This document shows positions 10,701-21,900 of a stretch of DNA of 64,000 nt, in pieces (position 1 is the first letter of the stretch; each line of letters begins with the position of its first letter). The notes beneath the pieces were generated by a model, which worked only from the letters and a program-made list of their open reading frames with translations, searched no databases and was not told where the DNA came from. This stretch comes from Dromaius novaehollandiae. Lineage: Eukaryota > Chordata > Aves > Casuariiformes > Dromaiidae. Both the position numbers and the translations under genes were made by a program. The stretch spans positions 12,181,543 through 12,245,542 of the forward strand of contig NC_088130.1 of assembly GCF_036370855.1 (NCBI RefSeq), given 5' to 3'.

Positions 10701-13074
10701 TGAGTAAGCAGTATTATGTAACCTGGTATATTAAAAGTTTCCCTGGAAGGGAAAAGAGAACTAAATATATTATTGTCTTAGGCCACTTAATGAACTGTGG
10801 GATAGAAGATATTTTCTGACCTTTCCTTATGAAGAGTGCAAAAGGAGGAGGAGGTAAGATTATTCAGTTATTGCTCACTGAGGGTCACTCTATCCCCTAG
10901 CGTGGAGTGGTTCTTTTGTACTAGCTTTTCTTCTGTGCTTGCCAAATAAAAGCTAGTAAGATTAGCTGTCCTCTGTGATTCACAGGGAAGCTTGTGTAGA
11001 CTATTTAACAAGCACTAACAAACATTTTTGTCATTTAGAGCACAGGGTGGTTATTTAAAATGTTAAACGTCTTAAAAACACTGAAAAGAGATTCCTTAGG
11101 TCAGAGAAATTATTTGATTATTGACTGCGTACTGCAGTTAAACTATGTTTAAAGTGAGAAGCACTTCAAAAAACATAAAGCAATCTTATCCTTGGGTGAA
11201 TACAGCTACACGGTAATTAAAGTAATAATATTCATGTGTGGTTTTAGTGTATATTTGGTTTAGACCGTGTATTAGTTATACTGTGTATTTGATTTATATT
11301 ACTGAGCCAATGTCTGACTTGGCTCCAAGTTTGGAACCTGAATCGTGTGCTGAAGCAATCCATGTACATGAAGTCAGTGTCTGCTGGCTGAGTGAAGAAA
11401 TGCTCCATTCAGTTGGCTTTCATTTTCACGTGTGGCCAAGGATTCTGGCGGACTCCATTTTCTTGGTTCCTGTCTTGACTCGCCTGGAGTTTGGCATCCA
11501 GGCTGGAAATGACTAGATGAGATTGGTAGTCATCTAAAACTTGAGAAATCGGTACGCCCAATAAAGAGGAAAAAAATAATTTGTTTTGGTAATGCTTTTG
11601 ATAAAGCTTAATTTACTTGAGAAAGATATTACACAGAAACCTTCCTTTTACCTCATCTTAAACATGATTTGATTGGCCAAAATAGGTAATTCAGTAAGAG
11701 TTCATATCACTGATTGTATTATAACTGTTGGAGCAAGGGAGGCTCCTTTGTTATGCAGCTTCCCTGCCTATTTGTATTTTGGATAGATGCTCTAATTAAA
11801 CCAGCTGATACTGGGGGAAAAATGTAAAACTTGCATGGGAAAGCAAATATATTTTTGTGTAGCACCAGAGTCTATCAGCCAGCAGATACACCGGGGTACT
11901 TCGATGGACACGTGTGACCTATGTATCTGAAATATAAAAACGAATTGGAAGAAAATGCAAGTAATGTTGGTATGCTATCCTTAATTTTAAACTTATAAAA
12001 TGATTAAACATAGAATTTGGGAGGGTGGGTTTGTTTGTTAATTTGGTTCCCTACTAAAGCAAACATTCTTCAGATTTTTTATTTGTGGTGCTTGGGTAGT
12101 AGGTTTGGACCTTTCTGTTGCTTTGTTTTTCAAGTTTTTAAAGTTTTTTTTTTTAAATAAAAATGTGTAAATTATGAGGTTACAAGAAAAAAATCAAAAT
12201 GTTCTGATCACTAATTAAGTCCATGTAACAAGCCAGCTTGGGTGTGCATGTATGTATACATGTGTATGTCTAAATAGGAGAGTTCTGAGGTAGTATCTGA
12301 TGTATTGGGTGAATTCTTCAAAAGAATTAAAATCTGGCTGAAGTCCTGAAGACCTAAACTTAGGGCACTTCCTAGGTGCTTCTTGTACACACTCCAGTTG
12401 CCAGTTTTGCATGAGAAGTGTCAAAGTTGGGTATATTGGTGGGGCTCTGCCATGAGTTTGTGCGATGCTTCGTTTGTGCTGTAAAAGCTCTTGGCACTGC
12501 CTGCTTCTGGATGTGGGGGCGGAGGGAAGAGAAGCATCAGTGTGCAGACCAGGGCACTCCTTACTGCGCTGTGAGAATGAGGACAGCAATATCCCTATTT
12601 GCCTTGCTCATTCCAACCCTATAGCTGAGGGAGAACCCAAGGTCTTCCACTGTATAGGGATCTTTCTGCTGAATTAGTCCATTGCTCTACTGTCCCAATG
12701 TTATGATCTCTACCTTTCTGGAGATTTTTGGACCAAAATATTTGTGAGTGAGTTCTTAACTGGAATACCCTTCTATTATGCTAGTTTTTGTTTTGTTTTT
12801 GTTTTTAAACATTTAACTTGAATTCAGGACAGAACCAAAGGGACTACTGTTCCTGTCTTTTATTTTGTTCACCTCTTGTGATTGCACCCATAGGAATAGT
12901 GAAGATTTTCTTAATTGCTATTACAGATAATTGGCATAGAACTCACATGAAAACTTCTTTCTTTCTTATTTTTTAGTTTATTTGGATGGAACAAAACCCC
13001 AGGAGGAGCTTTTATCCTGTGTGTACAATGATATAATACAGGAATTAAAAAAGCAAAGGGAAGGAAGTAAGTAA
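7690..13074 (+). CDS. NMRK1: NMRK1, nicotinamide riboside kinase 1 (seven coding exons; frame broken by +1 G and a TGA)
   Basis: NMRK1 phosphorylates nicotinamide riboside (and nicotinic acid riboside) with ATP to give NMN, a cytosolic NAD salvage step. Coding exons are 7690-7718, 8172-8263, 8939-8987, 10532-10703, 10782-10853, 11863-11969 and 12977-13074, all with GT-AG borders and compatible phases. If exon 2 had one G fewer and codon 156 were Trp, the product would be 205 residues against 199 in human. Visible landmarks are the Walker A loop (residues 10-18, G-V-T-N-G-G-K-T-T when framed), QDDFFKPESEVETD across the exon 2/3 join, VEGFLLYNY, PYEECKRRR and VYLDGTK near the end. As given, the frame shifts at the G7 run (8182-8188) and stops at 8212-8214, leaving about 23 residues; independently, TGA stands at 11915-11917. 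It may be a recently dead gene, a damaged allele or sequence error. Identity is firm; functional state is not. Confidence 0.9.
8172..8263 (+). CDS. NMRK1: NMRK1 coding exon 2 (Walker A; contains +1 frameshift)
   Basis: Acceptor AG is at 8170-8171 and donor GT at 8264-8265. The exon is 92 bases; the phases of exons 1 and 3 require 91. Reading with six instead of seven G (8182-8188) gives VTNGGKTTLAEKLKKILPNC, then DIISQDDFFK, a clear match to human NMRK1. Reading as written gives VTNGGENNTGREA and then a stop at 8212-8214. Confidence 0.9.
8939..8987 (+). CDS. NMRK1: NMRK1 coding exon 3
   Basis: The exon encodes PESEVETDQHGFKLYD plus one base, matching human PESEIETDKNGFLQYD. The acceptor CTCTCCAG ends at 8938 and the donor GTCAGT starts at 8988. 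Confidence 0.9.
8990..10530 (+). other. NMRK1 intron 3, unannotated DNA
   Basis: This is intronic DNA between coding exons 3 and 4. The minus strand between about 9760 and 9185 carries protein-like pieces spread over several frames, possibly an old retrocopy, but I could not name a source gene. No other feature was seen. Confidence 0.5.
10532..10703 (+). CDS. NMRK1: NMRK1 coding exon 4
   Basis: The exon encodes VLDALYMDEMVKSIHSQ and continues to ILIVEGFLLYNY, followed by a split Glu codon. The VEGFLL segment is the strand after the variable helical region in this P-loop kinase family. Donor GTAAGC starts at 10704. Confidence 0.9.
10782..10853 (+). CDS. NMRK1: NMRK1 coding exon 5
   Basis: After the acceptor CTTAG (to 10781) the exon reads PLNELWDRRYFLTFPYEECK and then RRR, matching human PLDTIWNRSYFLTIPYEECKRRR. 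The basic end is part of the lid region. Donor GTAAGA starts at 10854. Confidence 0.9.
11863..11969 (+). CDS. NMRK1: NMRK1 coding exon 6 (in-frame TGA)
   Basis: In the phase set by exon 5 the exon reads TRVYQPADTPGYFDGHV, then TGA (11915-11917) where human has Trp, then PMYLKYKNELEENASNV. The frame stays open after the stop to the donor GTATGC at 11970. The Trp codon TGG differs from TGA by one base. Confidence 0.9.
12570..12695 (-). repeat. MIR-like ancient SINE fragment (minus strand)
   Basis: On the minus strand the segment begins 'agtagagcaatggactaat', then has 'gaccttgggttctccctcag' and ends 'aatagggatattgctgtcct'. This follows the order of the MIR core: tRNA-like head, 'gacctgggttc' and 'aaatggggataataat'. 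It is diverged and lies in NMRK1 intron 6. Confidence 0.5.
12977..13074 (+). CDS. NMRK1: NMRK1 coding exon 7 and stop
   Basis: After the acceptor TTTTTTAG the exon reads YLDGTKPQEELLSCVYNDII, then QELKKQREGSK and TAA (13072-13074). It matches human YLDGTKSEEDLF...YEDLIQELAKQK with a different last few residues. A sequence resembling a donor (GAA|GTAAGT) overlaps the end, so an isoform with a further exon is possible. Confidence 0.8.
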
Positions 13075-14710
13075 TTTTGTTGGAAATTGAATCTGCCTCT
13101 CCCATTCCAAGTTAACAAAAAGTAATCTTTCTGTATGGAAATAATGTGTGGATTATAGATCTGTCTATCTATATGCCACAGTCCTTATACATGTTTGTCT
13201 ATTATTTTAAGTCATAATAGGCTATAACTTTTTTTAAGAAGTTAATTGAAATTGGATTTTCTTAAATAATAGGTGAATCTACTACTAAAAAGGAGGGGGG
13301 GAAAAAAGCCCAATCCAGAACAGGGGAAGGAGGGGCAAAACATGACTGAAAGCAGACATATTTTGGGAGTGGTAGTTTCTCCTAATATACAGTCATATAC
13401 CATGAGCAAGCAGAGAAATGACACCACAGGTGACGTGCTTATTTATTTTAGGTAAGCAAGTCACAGCATAATAATGTAGGAAGTTTGGATTCTCTCTGAT
13501 GTGGACTGAAAACCAAACACTGTAGTACTTGGCAAGGCAACTGAGCAGATGTTGTATGTATGTCCATAATACTACTTCGTACAACACAAGTGGATTTGTA
13601 GTGACTATTAACTCTGTAAGCCTCACATATTGCTGAGTAGTATTAACAGTGCAATATTTTTTAGAATTCCTTCTAACAGTAATACTTTAGCCAAATGCCA
13701 ATCTTTAAATCTGATTGCATGCTTACATTTTTAAAGAATATAAACAAATATTTTTGTATAGAAAAAAACTATAAAGATGCAGTTCTGTTGATTAATAAGG
13801 ATATTGGAAGATAATGTATGCAATTTCAAATGACTATATAGTATTTGAGAATTACAAAGTGATTAGAAGCTAGTAAAAATATGGGAGGAGGTCACTGATA
13901 AACATGTTATAGAGGAACTGGCTACGTGCTGTTGCTAAAAAGACTAGTAATTTTAAGACTGTATAGTTAAGAGCTGTTACATTGCTTATTCAGTAACTGA
14001 AGATATTACTGATAATGTTATAAGTGAACATATTTAGACATGCTAAATACCTGCATGGTGTTTCTCAAGTAATTTGTATATTGCAGATTATTTGGAGTAG
14101 TTGGGAGCGGATATAAAAAAAAAAATGAAGAGAAATCAGGTTGTAGGAAAAGATGGGCCAATAAGATGGGTCAGTGAGAATGCAGATGCATCGCTGACAA
14201 GGTTAAGTAATGTATCATGGAAAGATTGAGAATTGGGATGGCATAAAGTACTAGATGATAAATGCATGCTTTAAGGAGGAGGAGGAAGGAAAGATATTCT
14301 TTGTTAATTTTCAGAACTCATGTTGAAATTATATTAATGAATGTATTTAAAAAGCAGGTATTCTAAATGTATGTTAAAACTTTCTTACATGGTTTGTGTA
14401 TATATTTAGATAAACTAAGAAGTAGAATCAGCTTCAGTTGTTGAATAAGAAATGAATCAGCTCTTACTTTTTCTAAATGTCCTCTTACATTTTTATCAAC
14501 CAGATAAACAAGACTTTTAAAACTGAACTACATACATTAAAAGACAAGGCTAAACTACATATCATGCTTTGGCTGAACTGATCATGGTGATTGAAATGTA
14601 ATAGGCGTCCTAAAACTGTAAAAAGAAAAAAGCCTGAAACAGATTAGAGCTGTGTAAAACTGTGTGTGAGACAAAGTACTTCCAAATGCTAATTTGTATA
14701 ATTATTTTGC

Positions 14711-14716
14711 AATAAA
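14711..14716 (+). terminator. NMRK1: candidate NMRK1 polyadenylation signal AATAAA
   Basis: A canonical hexamer lies 1.6 kb beyond the NMRK1 stop, followed by GT-rich sequence about 30 bases later. Distance and strand fit, but no transcript evidence is available. Confidence 0.3.
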
Positions 14717-15089
14717 AAATACTTCAAGTTGCATTTGCTCAAATGTGTTGATGGACTGTCTGGCTTGAGACTATATTTTTGTTTTTATTTAACTTTGGAA
14801 GAGGTGCAACTGAGAGAGAGTGGCTAATACACGGAGAAGGGGAATGTTGCTGTTGTCTCGCCTCCCATCTCTGCACAGAACTTGCTCACTTATTGTCGTC
14901 TTTTGTAATCTTTGGAAATATTCTCTTTCACAGAGAAATGCATGAGTACAATTTCAAGAGATATGATGTTTCCAGAGGAACATAAGTGATGCTTTTATGA
15001 ATTGAAAAGGATAGGAAGCAAAGGGTAAGACTTAATGGGCGGGCACCTTTCAGGAGGAGGAAGAATTTTAGTATTGGCAGTCCTCAAGT

Positions 15090-15900
15090 GGTCTTATTCA
15101 GCAAATTTAGCAGCAACTCAGAGGCGGGAATGAATAATGAAATCACTCAAGCTTGCAGATGATACTGGGCTTTCTCAAGTAGTTTGATGTTGAGCCAGTG
15201 GCAAGGAACTTGCTTCCTGAGCTTTGTGAGATCCTTGCATGGGCAACAGGGGTTGGTAAGCTTCAGTAAAGATTTATGCATCTGCGGAAAAATAATTGAA
15301 ATAATTTCTCTAAATGTACATGGTGCCGAACTTGTAACTGGAAGTTACTGCTCAGGGAAGTTATCTTTGACGGTTCTTTGAAACCATTGGCACAGCGTGG
15401 AGCAGCAATCAAAATGTTGGCCATCTTATGGAAGGGTATTGAGAATAAGACAGGTGGTACTATTATGCTGCTGTATGAAACTGGTGCACTCACATTTTCA
15501 GTATTGTGCAGCTCTGGAGGGAGGACATAGTGGAGTTAAGAGAAGGACAACTAATCAAGGAAATCAAGCAACTGCTTTGTGAGGAGATACTAAAAAGGCT
15601 GGGCTCTTAAATCTGCAGAGGAGAAGACTGAGGGAATATGGTCAAGGTTTACAAAATCTTGAAAGTGTTGAGTCAAGTGGATGCAGAACTACTATTCACT
15701 AAATCTGACAATACTAAATCTAGGGGGCACTCTTCCATCTTTGGAAACAGATCTACCAGTTCACACAGCAGATAGAGAGCTTCTGGAATTTATTGCCATA
15801 GAAGGCAGACAGTGCCAGCAGGTTTAAAAGGGTCTGGGAAGTTTATAGACAACGGATCCATAAATTGTAGTAAAAGAAGCAGGCAGGATGGACCTGCCTT
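15090..15900 (+). repeat. old CR1-family LINE fragment (3' part)
   Basis: The order of motifs follows the 3' portion of CR1 LINEs: 'agcttgcagatgatactggg' near 15150, 'agtattgtgcagctctggag' near 15500, 'agaaggacaact', 'tgaggagatactaaaaaggc', 'ctgcagaggagaagactgag', 'aagtggatgcagaact', 'agggggcactc' and 'tggaatttattgccatagaa'. These correspond to the reverse transcriptase end and the following conserved stretch. It is heavily diverged and has no open frame. Edges are approximate. Confidence 0.75.
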
Positions 15901-16484
15901 GAATGGACTGCAGAAAGTGGCCTGGCTCATGTGCTGTGCCTAAACTGCACGTCCTCTTGCCAGTTGCTACAGCAACTCACCTTAGTGGGAAAAGACAGTG
16001 AACTCTTCTGAGTCTCTTTGGGAGAGAAGCTATTTCAGGCGCTGTGATAAAAGTTCACAGACCTCCCTGCAGCATTTGCCTCTTTCCAAGACTTATGTTG
16101 TGTGTTGGTAGAATGCTTTGAAGATGGCACCACCACTGATGGGAAAAATCTAGTTTGGCCCTGGCAGCTGGCTCTTGCTCTTGCACAGCCCTATCTTTTG
16201 TGCTAGCTCTAAAGCAGTTGGGGAGAGCTGCAGGACAGGAACCAGTGGTGAAGAGAGGATGTTCTTTGGAAGCAGTGCCACCTTCTTCTGGCTGCAACTT
16301 TAGGCTGTCATAGCTGAAGGAAAACTTTGCTGAGTGTCTTGCATATGCTTAGAAATGTGAGGATAGAAGTGTTGCTGTTGTAGTGTAGAAGACTAATGTA
16401 AGTAAAATGGCTGATATACAGGAAGCAGAGAAATGCAAGGACAGGATTAGTTTGACATCGAAGAAGGTGATTTCTTCATCCTGA

Positions 16485-16580
16485 TGATGCCAAAATAATG
16501 GAAAGAACATGATGATGTACATGATGATACATGTGATCTATCATCGTATACACTTGTACATGATGAACATGATGATAACA
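16485..16580 (+). repeat. ATG/CAT-rich degenerate microsatellite
   Basis: Repeated 'gatgatg', 'acatgatgat' and 'gatgaacatgatgat' units form a short degenerate trinucleotide tract. Confidence 0.7.
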
Positions 16581-17899
16581 GTCATTTATGTAGTTGGAAC
16601 AAACATTTTATTTCACAAAACTATTACTCCCTCTCTAACCTTCAGAGGTAAGTCTAGAAACTAAAATCCTAACTCCGAACACTACCGTAATTGACTCAGA
16701 TGTTGATTTTGTCACAAGCACTGCTTTCTATCTCAGGTAACCATTTAATGCACTACTGGGAGCAATTACCCTTTTGTCCATCCCACTGGGAATAATGTCT
16801 TTGTGCTTTTTCTCCTGCACAGCCACCTAACACCTTCATAGTCAACCTGTCCAATGCAGGTAACGCAGTTGCATCAAAGGAAGAATAGTCGTGTTAAGAC
16901 AAGGACAAGGGGGGGGGGGAAATTGAGAGTGTTTACATTAGGAGGCTGATGCTCCTATTTCAACAGTTAGAAGGTTGGTGTGCCCACAAGCTTCTCTCTT
17001 ACTCCATTCCCTAGTTATATCACTTGGTTTACCTGAAAAGTCATTATTTCCTGCCAGCCTTTTGACAAAATAATGATATAGTGCTTTTCAGGTCCTCAGT
17101 CTGAGGAGGGGATTGACCCTTAACAAAGGAGGCCCTTTTTAGTAAGAGCTGGCTGTTACCAAAGCAGGTTGAACGGTAGCAGGAGGACTTGTTGTGGGAC
17201 GCGTGGAGGGTGTTTGCACAGACAGGTTTCGTCAGGATGAGGGGGATGCTCTGGCTTGCCTATAGGGTGAAAGGGGAAAGTGGCTTTTGTGTGGGGAGAA
17301 GTCTGAAGTGTAGTGACTCACCTATTGTTAGACATTGCTTAATTGCTTATTCTTAGACGTCACCTCCTTGTTTTTCTCCCTGCAGGCAGTTCCCATGCTC
17401 TTTTTCAGAAAGAGCAACTTGGCTTTAGCCCAGGGTTTAATTATTCGCAGAGCTCCCTTTGCGGTATCCTCCTCGTCAGCATTAAATGCCTTACTGCTAA
17501 TAGCTGGTTACTGCACAGGACTGGATCTGTATCTTACCAAGAGCAAGCAGCGAACAGACGGAGGCCTGCGGCAGGCCAAGCAAGAGCTGGAGTTTTTGAT
17601 TGCCTAACTTGTACTTTTTTTGCATGAGGGCTCCAAGGGAGCTCAGCAAGCGCATGTTGCGGTATCTGCAAAGGCATTTCAGACTAATTAGGAACAACCC
17701 CAAGCAGATGCCATTTTCTACGGGTTAGGGCTAGTACTATCCTACAGTGAAATTGCTCTCCCTGCCTGGGATAGCTGACGTAAATTGAGTAATTCGCCAG
17801 GGATCTGATCAAAAAAAAAAAAAAGAGGTGGCTGCTTATTACTTATTTTAAGGGGAGGTGGGGAGTTTGCTATTGTTAATCTGGCCAAATTGTCCTTGC

Positions 17900-18730
17900 A
17901 GAAACGGACGGAGACAGCAGCTCCACGCCTGCAGTCGGTACACGTGAAATGCCGACAGCGGCGGGGAGCAGCCTCCTCCCCCCGCCCCGGGCCGTGTGGG
18001 GGCAGCGCGGGCCGCGGGCCGCGCCCCGCCCGCTACTGCGCCTGCGCCCTGCGCCGCTCTTCTTCCCCCCGGTGTTCTCATGATGCTGCCTGCGCGCTGC
18101 CCGCGCGGGGGGCGGTGCCGGGCGCGCGCCCGGCTCCCTCCCGGCTCCCTCCCGCGTCCTGGTGCCGGAAGTGAGGGCGCGCGCGCCGAGCGGGGCGGGC
18201 GGTTGGCGGCTGTTGTCGCGGGGATGTCGGCCGCGTGCGCTGTGTCCCGCAAAGCGCAGCCGCCGCTGCCGCCGCGCCCCCCCGGCGAGAGGGACCCGCC
18301 GGCCAAGGCGATGCGCAGGGGGCTGCGGCGGGGCCACGAGGAGGAGCGCGAACAGCTGCCGTGGCGGGGAGAGTGCGGCGGCGAGCGGGAGGCGGAGGAG
18401 GCGGCCCCGCTGAGCGACGTGCGGCGGCGGCAGCCGCAGGAGCCGAGGGCGGCGGCGGCCACGGCAGCCTGGGCGGAGGCGGAGGAGGAGCGGCTGGAGC
18501 GGGAGCATTTCCGGAGGATCATCAACGCCTTCCGATACTACGGGTAACCGAGCCCCCCGCTGCCGCCGTGTGCCGCGCAGGCGTGCCCTCGGCTCGGCGG
18601 CCTCGCTGCTCCGGTGAGGAGGCCGCTGTCCACGTGGGCGGCTTCGCGGTGTCCCCGCGCCGGCCTCCCGGATCCCCTTGCTCTCCTGTCCGTGTCCGTC
18701 TGTCCATCGGCCCGTTCTCTGTGGGGAGCA
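17900..18730. promoter_or_regulatory. CARNMT1: CpG island, CARNMT1 promoter and exon 1
   Basis: A sharp CpG-rich block surrounds the CARNMT1 start codon at 18224, with many GGCGGG-type (Sp1-like) boxes just upstream (for example around 18195-18210). No TATA box is visible. The minus-strand open frames of up to 317 codons here are GC-rich shadows. Confidence 0.85.
18224..18543 (+). CDS. CARNMT1: CARNMT1 coding exon 1
   Basis: Begins [20 protein letters not shown] and ends [20 protein letters not shown] plus GG of a split Gly codon; donor GTAACC at 18544. The frame is open upstream to 17996, but that extension is CpG-island sequence without similarity. Confidence 0.9.
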
Positions 18731-18904
18731 CTGTGCCGGGGCGTGCTGCCTTTGGCTGGGGAGAGAAGGTTCGCTGCTCCCCTTGCGTTTCTGGATACCC
18801 ACGAAGTCGGTTTGCCGGCTAGGAAGCAAAAAAGGGGGGGGGGGGGAACAACCCCCCCCCCCCCGGCCTCAAAATGCCAAACACTTGAAGCGACGGGTAG
18901 AAGG

Positions 18905-18942
<38 letters not shown>

Positions 18943-21900
18943 AAAAGTGGTTAAGTATGCACTATGTAAATAAAGTATTGAAACACAGTAGTAGTTTGAA
19001 CTGGCAAAGATATGCAAAGGATGTTTCACTTAGTCTCGATTTTTGGGGAAGTTTTTGAAAGACTGGTTAATTTGCAGAAGAAATGAGGCTTTTCGATAGC
19101 GCTGATGGATGCCATTTTGTTACAGTTCTAGTTGTCTAGACGTTTGTTGAGTGAGAAAAGTGCTTGATGGCCGTTTAGGAGCAAAATAAGAGGAAAAAAA
19201 CTCTGATTTGCCACGTGAATTCATAGAATGAAAGAGAAGAGTGCTCCAAATTGCATGTAGGCATGGCTGAAAGAGGCCTAGTCCTTGGCACTATTTTGGC
19301 AAATTGTCTGTTAGGTTTGTGAAGCAGGCTTGGGATGTAGTTTCATTATTTGTATTTCACTATTATTTCACTATTTTTATACTTCAATTGACAGATTACA
19401 TCATCTGAGCATTGCTGTGCACTGACCCCTTTTTGGCAATGTAAGACAAGCATATCCATAACACTTAAATGACAGTGAGGTTTGTGGAGAAGTGGGTGGT
19501 TAGAGCCTTTGTCCTGTTTAGTGTTTTTATGTCATGGGGGTTTGGGGGTTTTTGTTTGTTTGTTTTTGTTTTCCAGGAGAAGCAGGAGGTTCAACTATAT
19601 GATGTCCTGATGTCCCTTCCAAACAGAACTCTGTAATTCAGTTTGGTCATATCCAAAGCCTTTATGTTGGATATAAATATTTGTTTAACTGCAGTTGTCT
19701 GTTATGGCTGTGTCAGTGATGTAATTGTATCCTCTGGCCTTAAATCCTTTGAAACTGTTGTCTTTGTCAGCTTCAAGCTCAACAGTGACTCTAGACTGCT
19801 TTCAAGTACTTTAGTAATGGAGCTAAAATTGAGCTTGAGAGCTACTTGATTTGTGTTTAGTATAGAGAGTTTTTCTTACTGTTTTTTCTCTGCTTTTTGT
19901 TCTTAAATGTCATTTAAAACCAGTGTAGATATTACAGTAAACAGGCCCTTCTCAGTGGCATGTTTGTATTGTTGGAGAACATTTAACTGGTCGAATTTGT
20001 AGGTTGAGGTTGCAATCAAAATTGCAGCAATTGCACCTTACTACTTCTGGTTGCTAGTTCTCATCACTATGCTGCAGTATGTATGCTGACACAAGAGTTT
20101 GAGAAACTGCAGTATGGCTTAACCTGATAAAATACTTGCAGCTGCCAAAAGGGGCAGTATCCATATCTATTCCCTTGTCCTGGCTTCATAGCTTCTCCCT
20201 CTCTAGTCCCTTCGACCCTGTGCTCAGGCAACTTGACTTGCTAAGCTGGCAAAAAACAAATCTAGCAAAAATTGAATAGCTTTCTGCTGGGTTAATGAGT
20301 CAAGCCAGGTTTATGGCAGGCCTGGTGAGTGCCAGAGCTGTCACAAGGTAGAGGGCAGAACTGTACTGGGAGAGGAAAAGGGAGAGGAGAAGAAAGAAGA
20401 CTTTCAGCAGTAGCTTCACACCTTCTCCTCTGTGGAACTGTTTGAGGAAAGGAATGAGTTATTTTTAGCCCGAATCAGTTACATGAGCAGATTCACAGTC
20501 TGATAGCCCCACTCCACATCCCACTATTGCTGTAGCCAAAGGTTACCACAACATTCAGCTGTTTCATTCCATTTAAATTGGATTTGTGAAACAATCTGGC
20601 AATTTTTATGGGTTTGTGGTTTGGTTGCTTATTTAATTGAATCATTTTGTAGATCCATGTATTGGAGGTAGTGATCACCTGTGCTGGAAATGTGTGGCTG
20701 GTGATGGAACAGTACGAGGTAAAAACAGTATTTAAATTGTAACATATTGGTGAAAGAGTGGTAATGTGGAACTAGAGCTTAAAACAATCATTTTGCCTAT
20801 AAAATTCTTGAACTTCTTCTCTAGTAGGAAATTATGAAGTCTGACCGCTCTCTGAATTTAGTTAAAGAAATGGATAGTTGTAACTGGAGCAGCTTCGAGT
20901 GAATTCTTTGTATTTATTTATTATACATATTGTTGCTAAATATCTAAAGACCTTAAATGTTTTGTTTTCTAGAACTAATATGCACGAACGTGTGAACAGA
21001 ACGGAGAGGCAGTTTAGATCTCTCCCAGCTAACCAACAGAGTCTTCTCCCTCAATTTCTTCCTCACCTTGACAAGATTCGGAAGTGCATTGATCATAATC
21101 AACAGATACTACAGACCATTGTGAATGATTGCGTTCATATGTTTGAAAATAAAGAATATGGAGAAGATGTATGTTAAAACTGAACTTTTTGATATTCCAG
21201 AATTAAATTCTGTATGCTTTGGGATTTTCTGCATTTGTGTTTTCACACCTTTTGTCCTCCAGCATTCTTTCCTTTTGCCCTTCTTACCTTTTCTTCTTTA
21301 TGAATTCCTGTTTGCTTACATTTTCTTACTCTCATTTTCACATCTTGTAGAGATGATTACTAAAACAACATGTTGATAGTTCTGGTTACTATTATGAAAA
21401 CTAATATCTATGGCAAATGTCAATAATCATTTCTAGTAAAACAGTGGTGGTGTTTGTGTGGTGTTGTTTGTTTGTGGTGTGTAGTGTTTTTTTTTTTTTT
21501 TTTTAACTCTGGAGTTCTAGCTCTACCCTGGTTACACTTTAATCTTATTTTTCCAATTGGCTATATAAGCCATAATTGATATTGTCTGCCATATTATATG
21601 TTATTGTACGTTATGGCATCCTAAATTGTTTTAGGTTGGCCAAGAATTTTGAATGTTATCATCTATAAGATTTATTTATTTATTTGCACTACTCATCTGC
21701 TTTTCAGTGTGGCATTTCTATCACAGAAAATTGCACTTGGACTTGAAAGACTGGCAGTGATGGAAATGGAAGTCTGCTTTTGGTATCTGCAGGCTAAGTA
21801 CAGTTCGGGATAGCTCCAGTGTGAGCTTCTCAAGGCTGCCTCAGTAGTGACATAGAAGGACCTCCTCAGGGTGGGAGGTTCCATCTCTGTACTAGTCTTC

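Larger units (their letters stand above)
13075..17900 (+). other. NMRK1 3' flank and NMRK1-CARNMT1 intergenic DNA
   Basis: No coding exon was recognised between the NMRK1 stop and the CARNMT1 CpG island. The first part is probably NMRK1 3' UTR, with a candidate AATAAA at 14711. An old CR1 copy occupies about 15090-15900, a patch rich in ATG/CAT lies at 16485-16580, and a G11 run sits at 16909-16919. Open frames around 17340-17630 run across several frames without similarity I can name. Confidence 0.6.
18544..20972 (+). other. CARNMT1 intron 1
   Basis: The 5' end is still GC-rich, then holds the G13/C13 hairpin (18834-18864) and a T32 tract (18906-18937). A CR1 tail lies at 19575-19642. Nothing else was recognised. 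Confidence 0.8.

Noticed and set aside
11238-11516. Plus-strand 92-codon frame between NMRK1 exons 5 and 6
   Set aside because: Lies in an intron, lacks splice framing and similarity.
17335-17627. Overlapping 90- and 94-codon plus frames upstream of the CARNMT1 island
   Set aside because: Considered as a small gene or upstream exon; two frames compete, neither has homology.
17848-18829. Minus-strand frames of 225 and 317 codons over CARNMT1 exon 1
   Set aside because: Antisense shadows of a GC-rich coding exon and island; no homology, no splice support.
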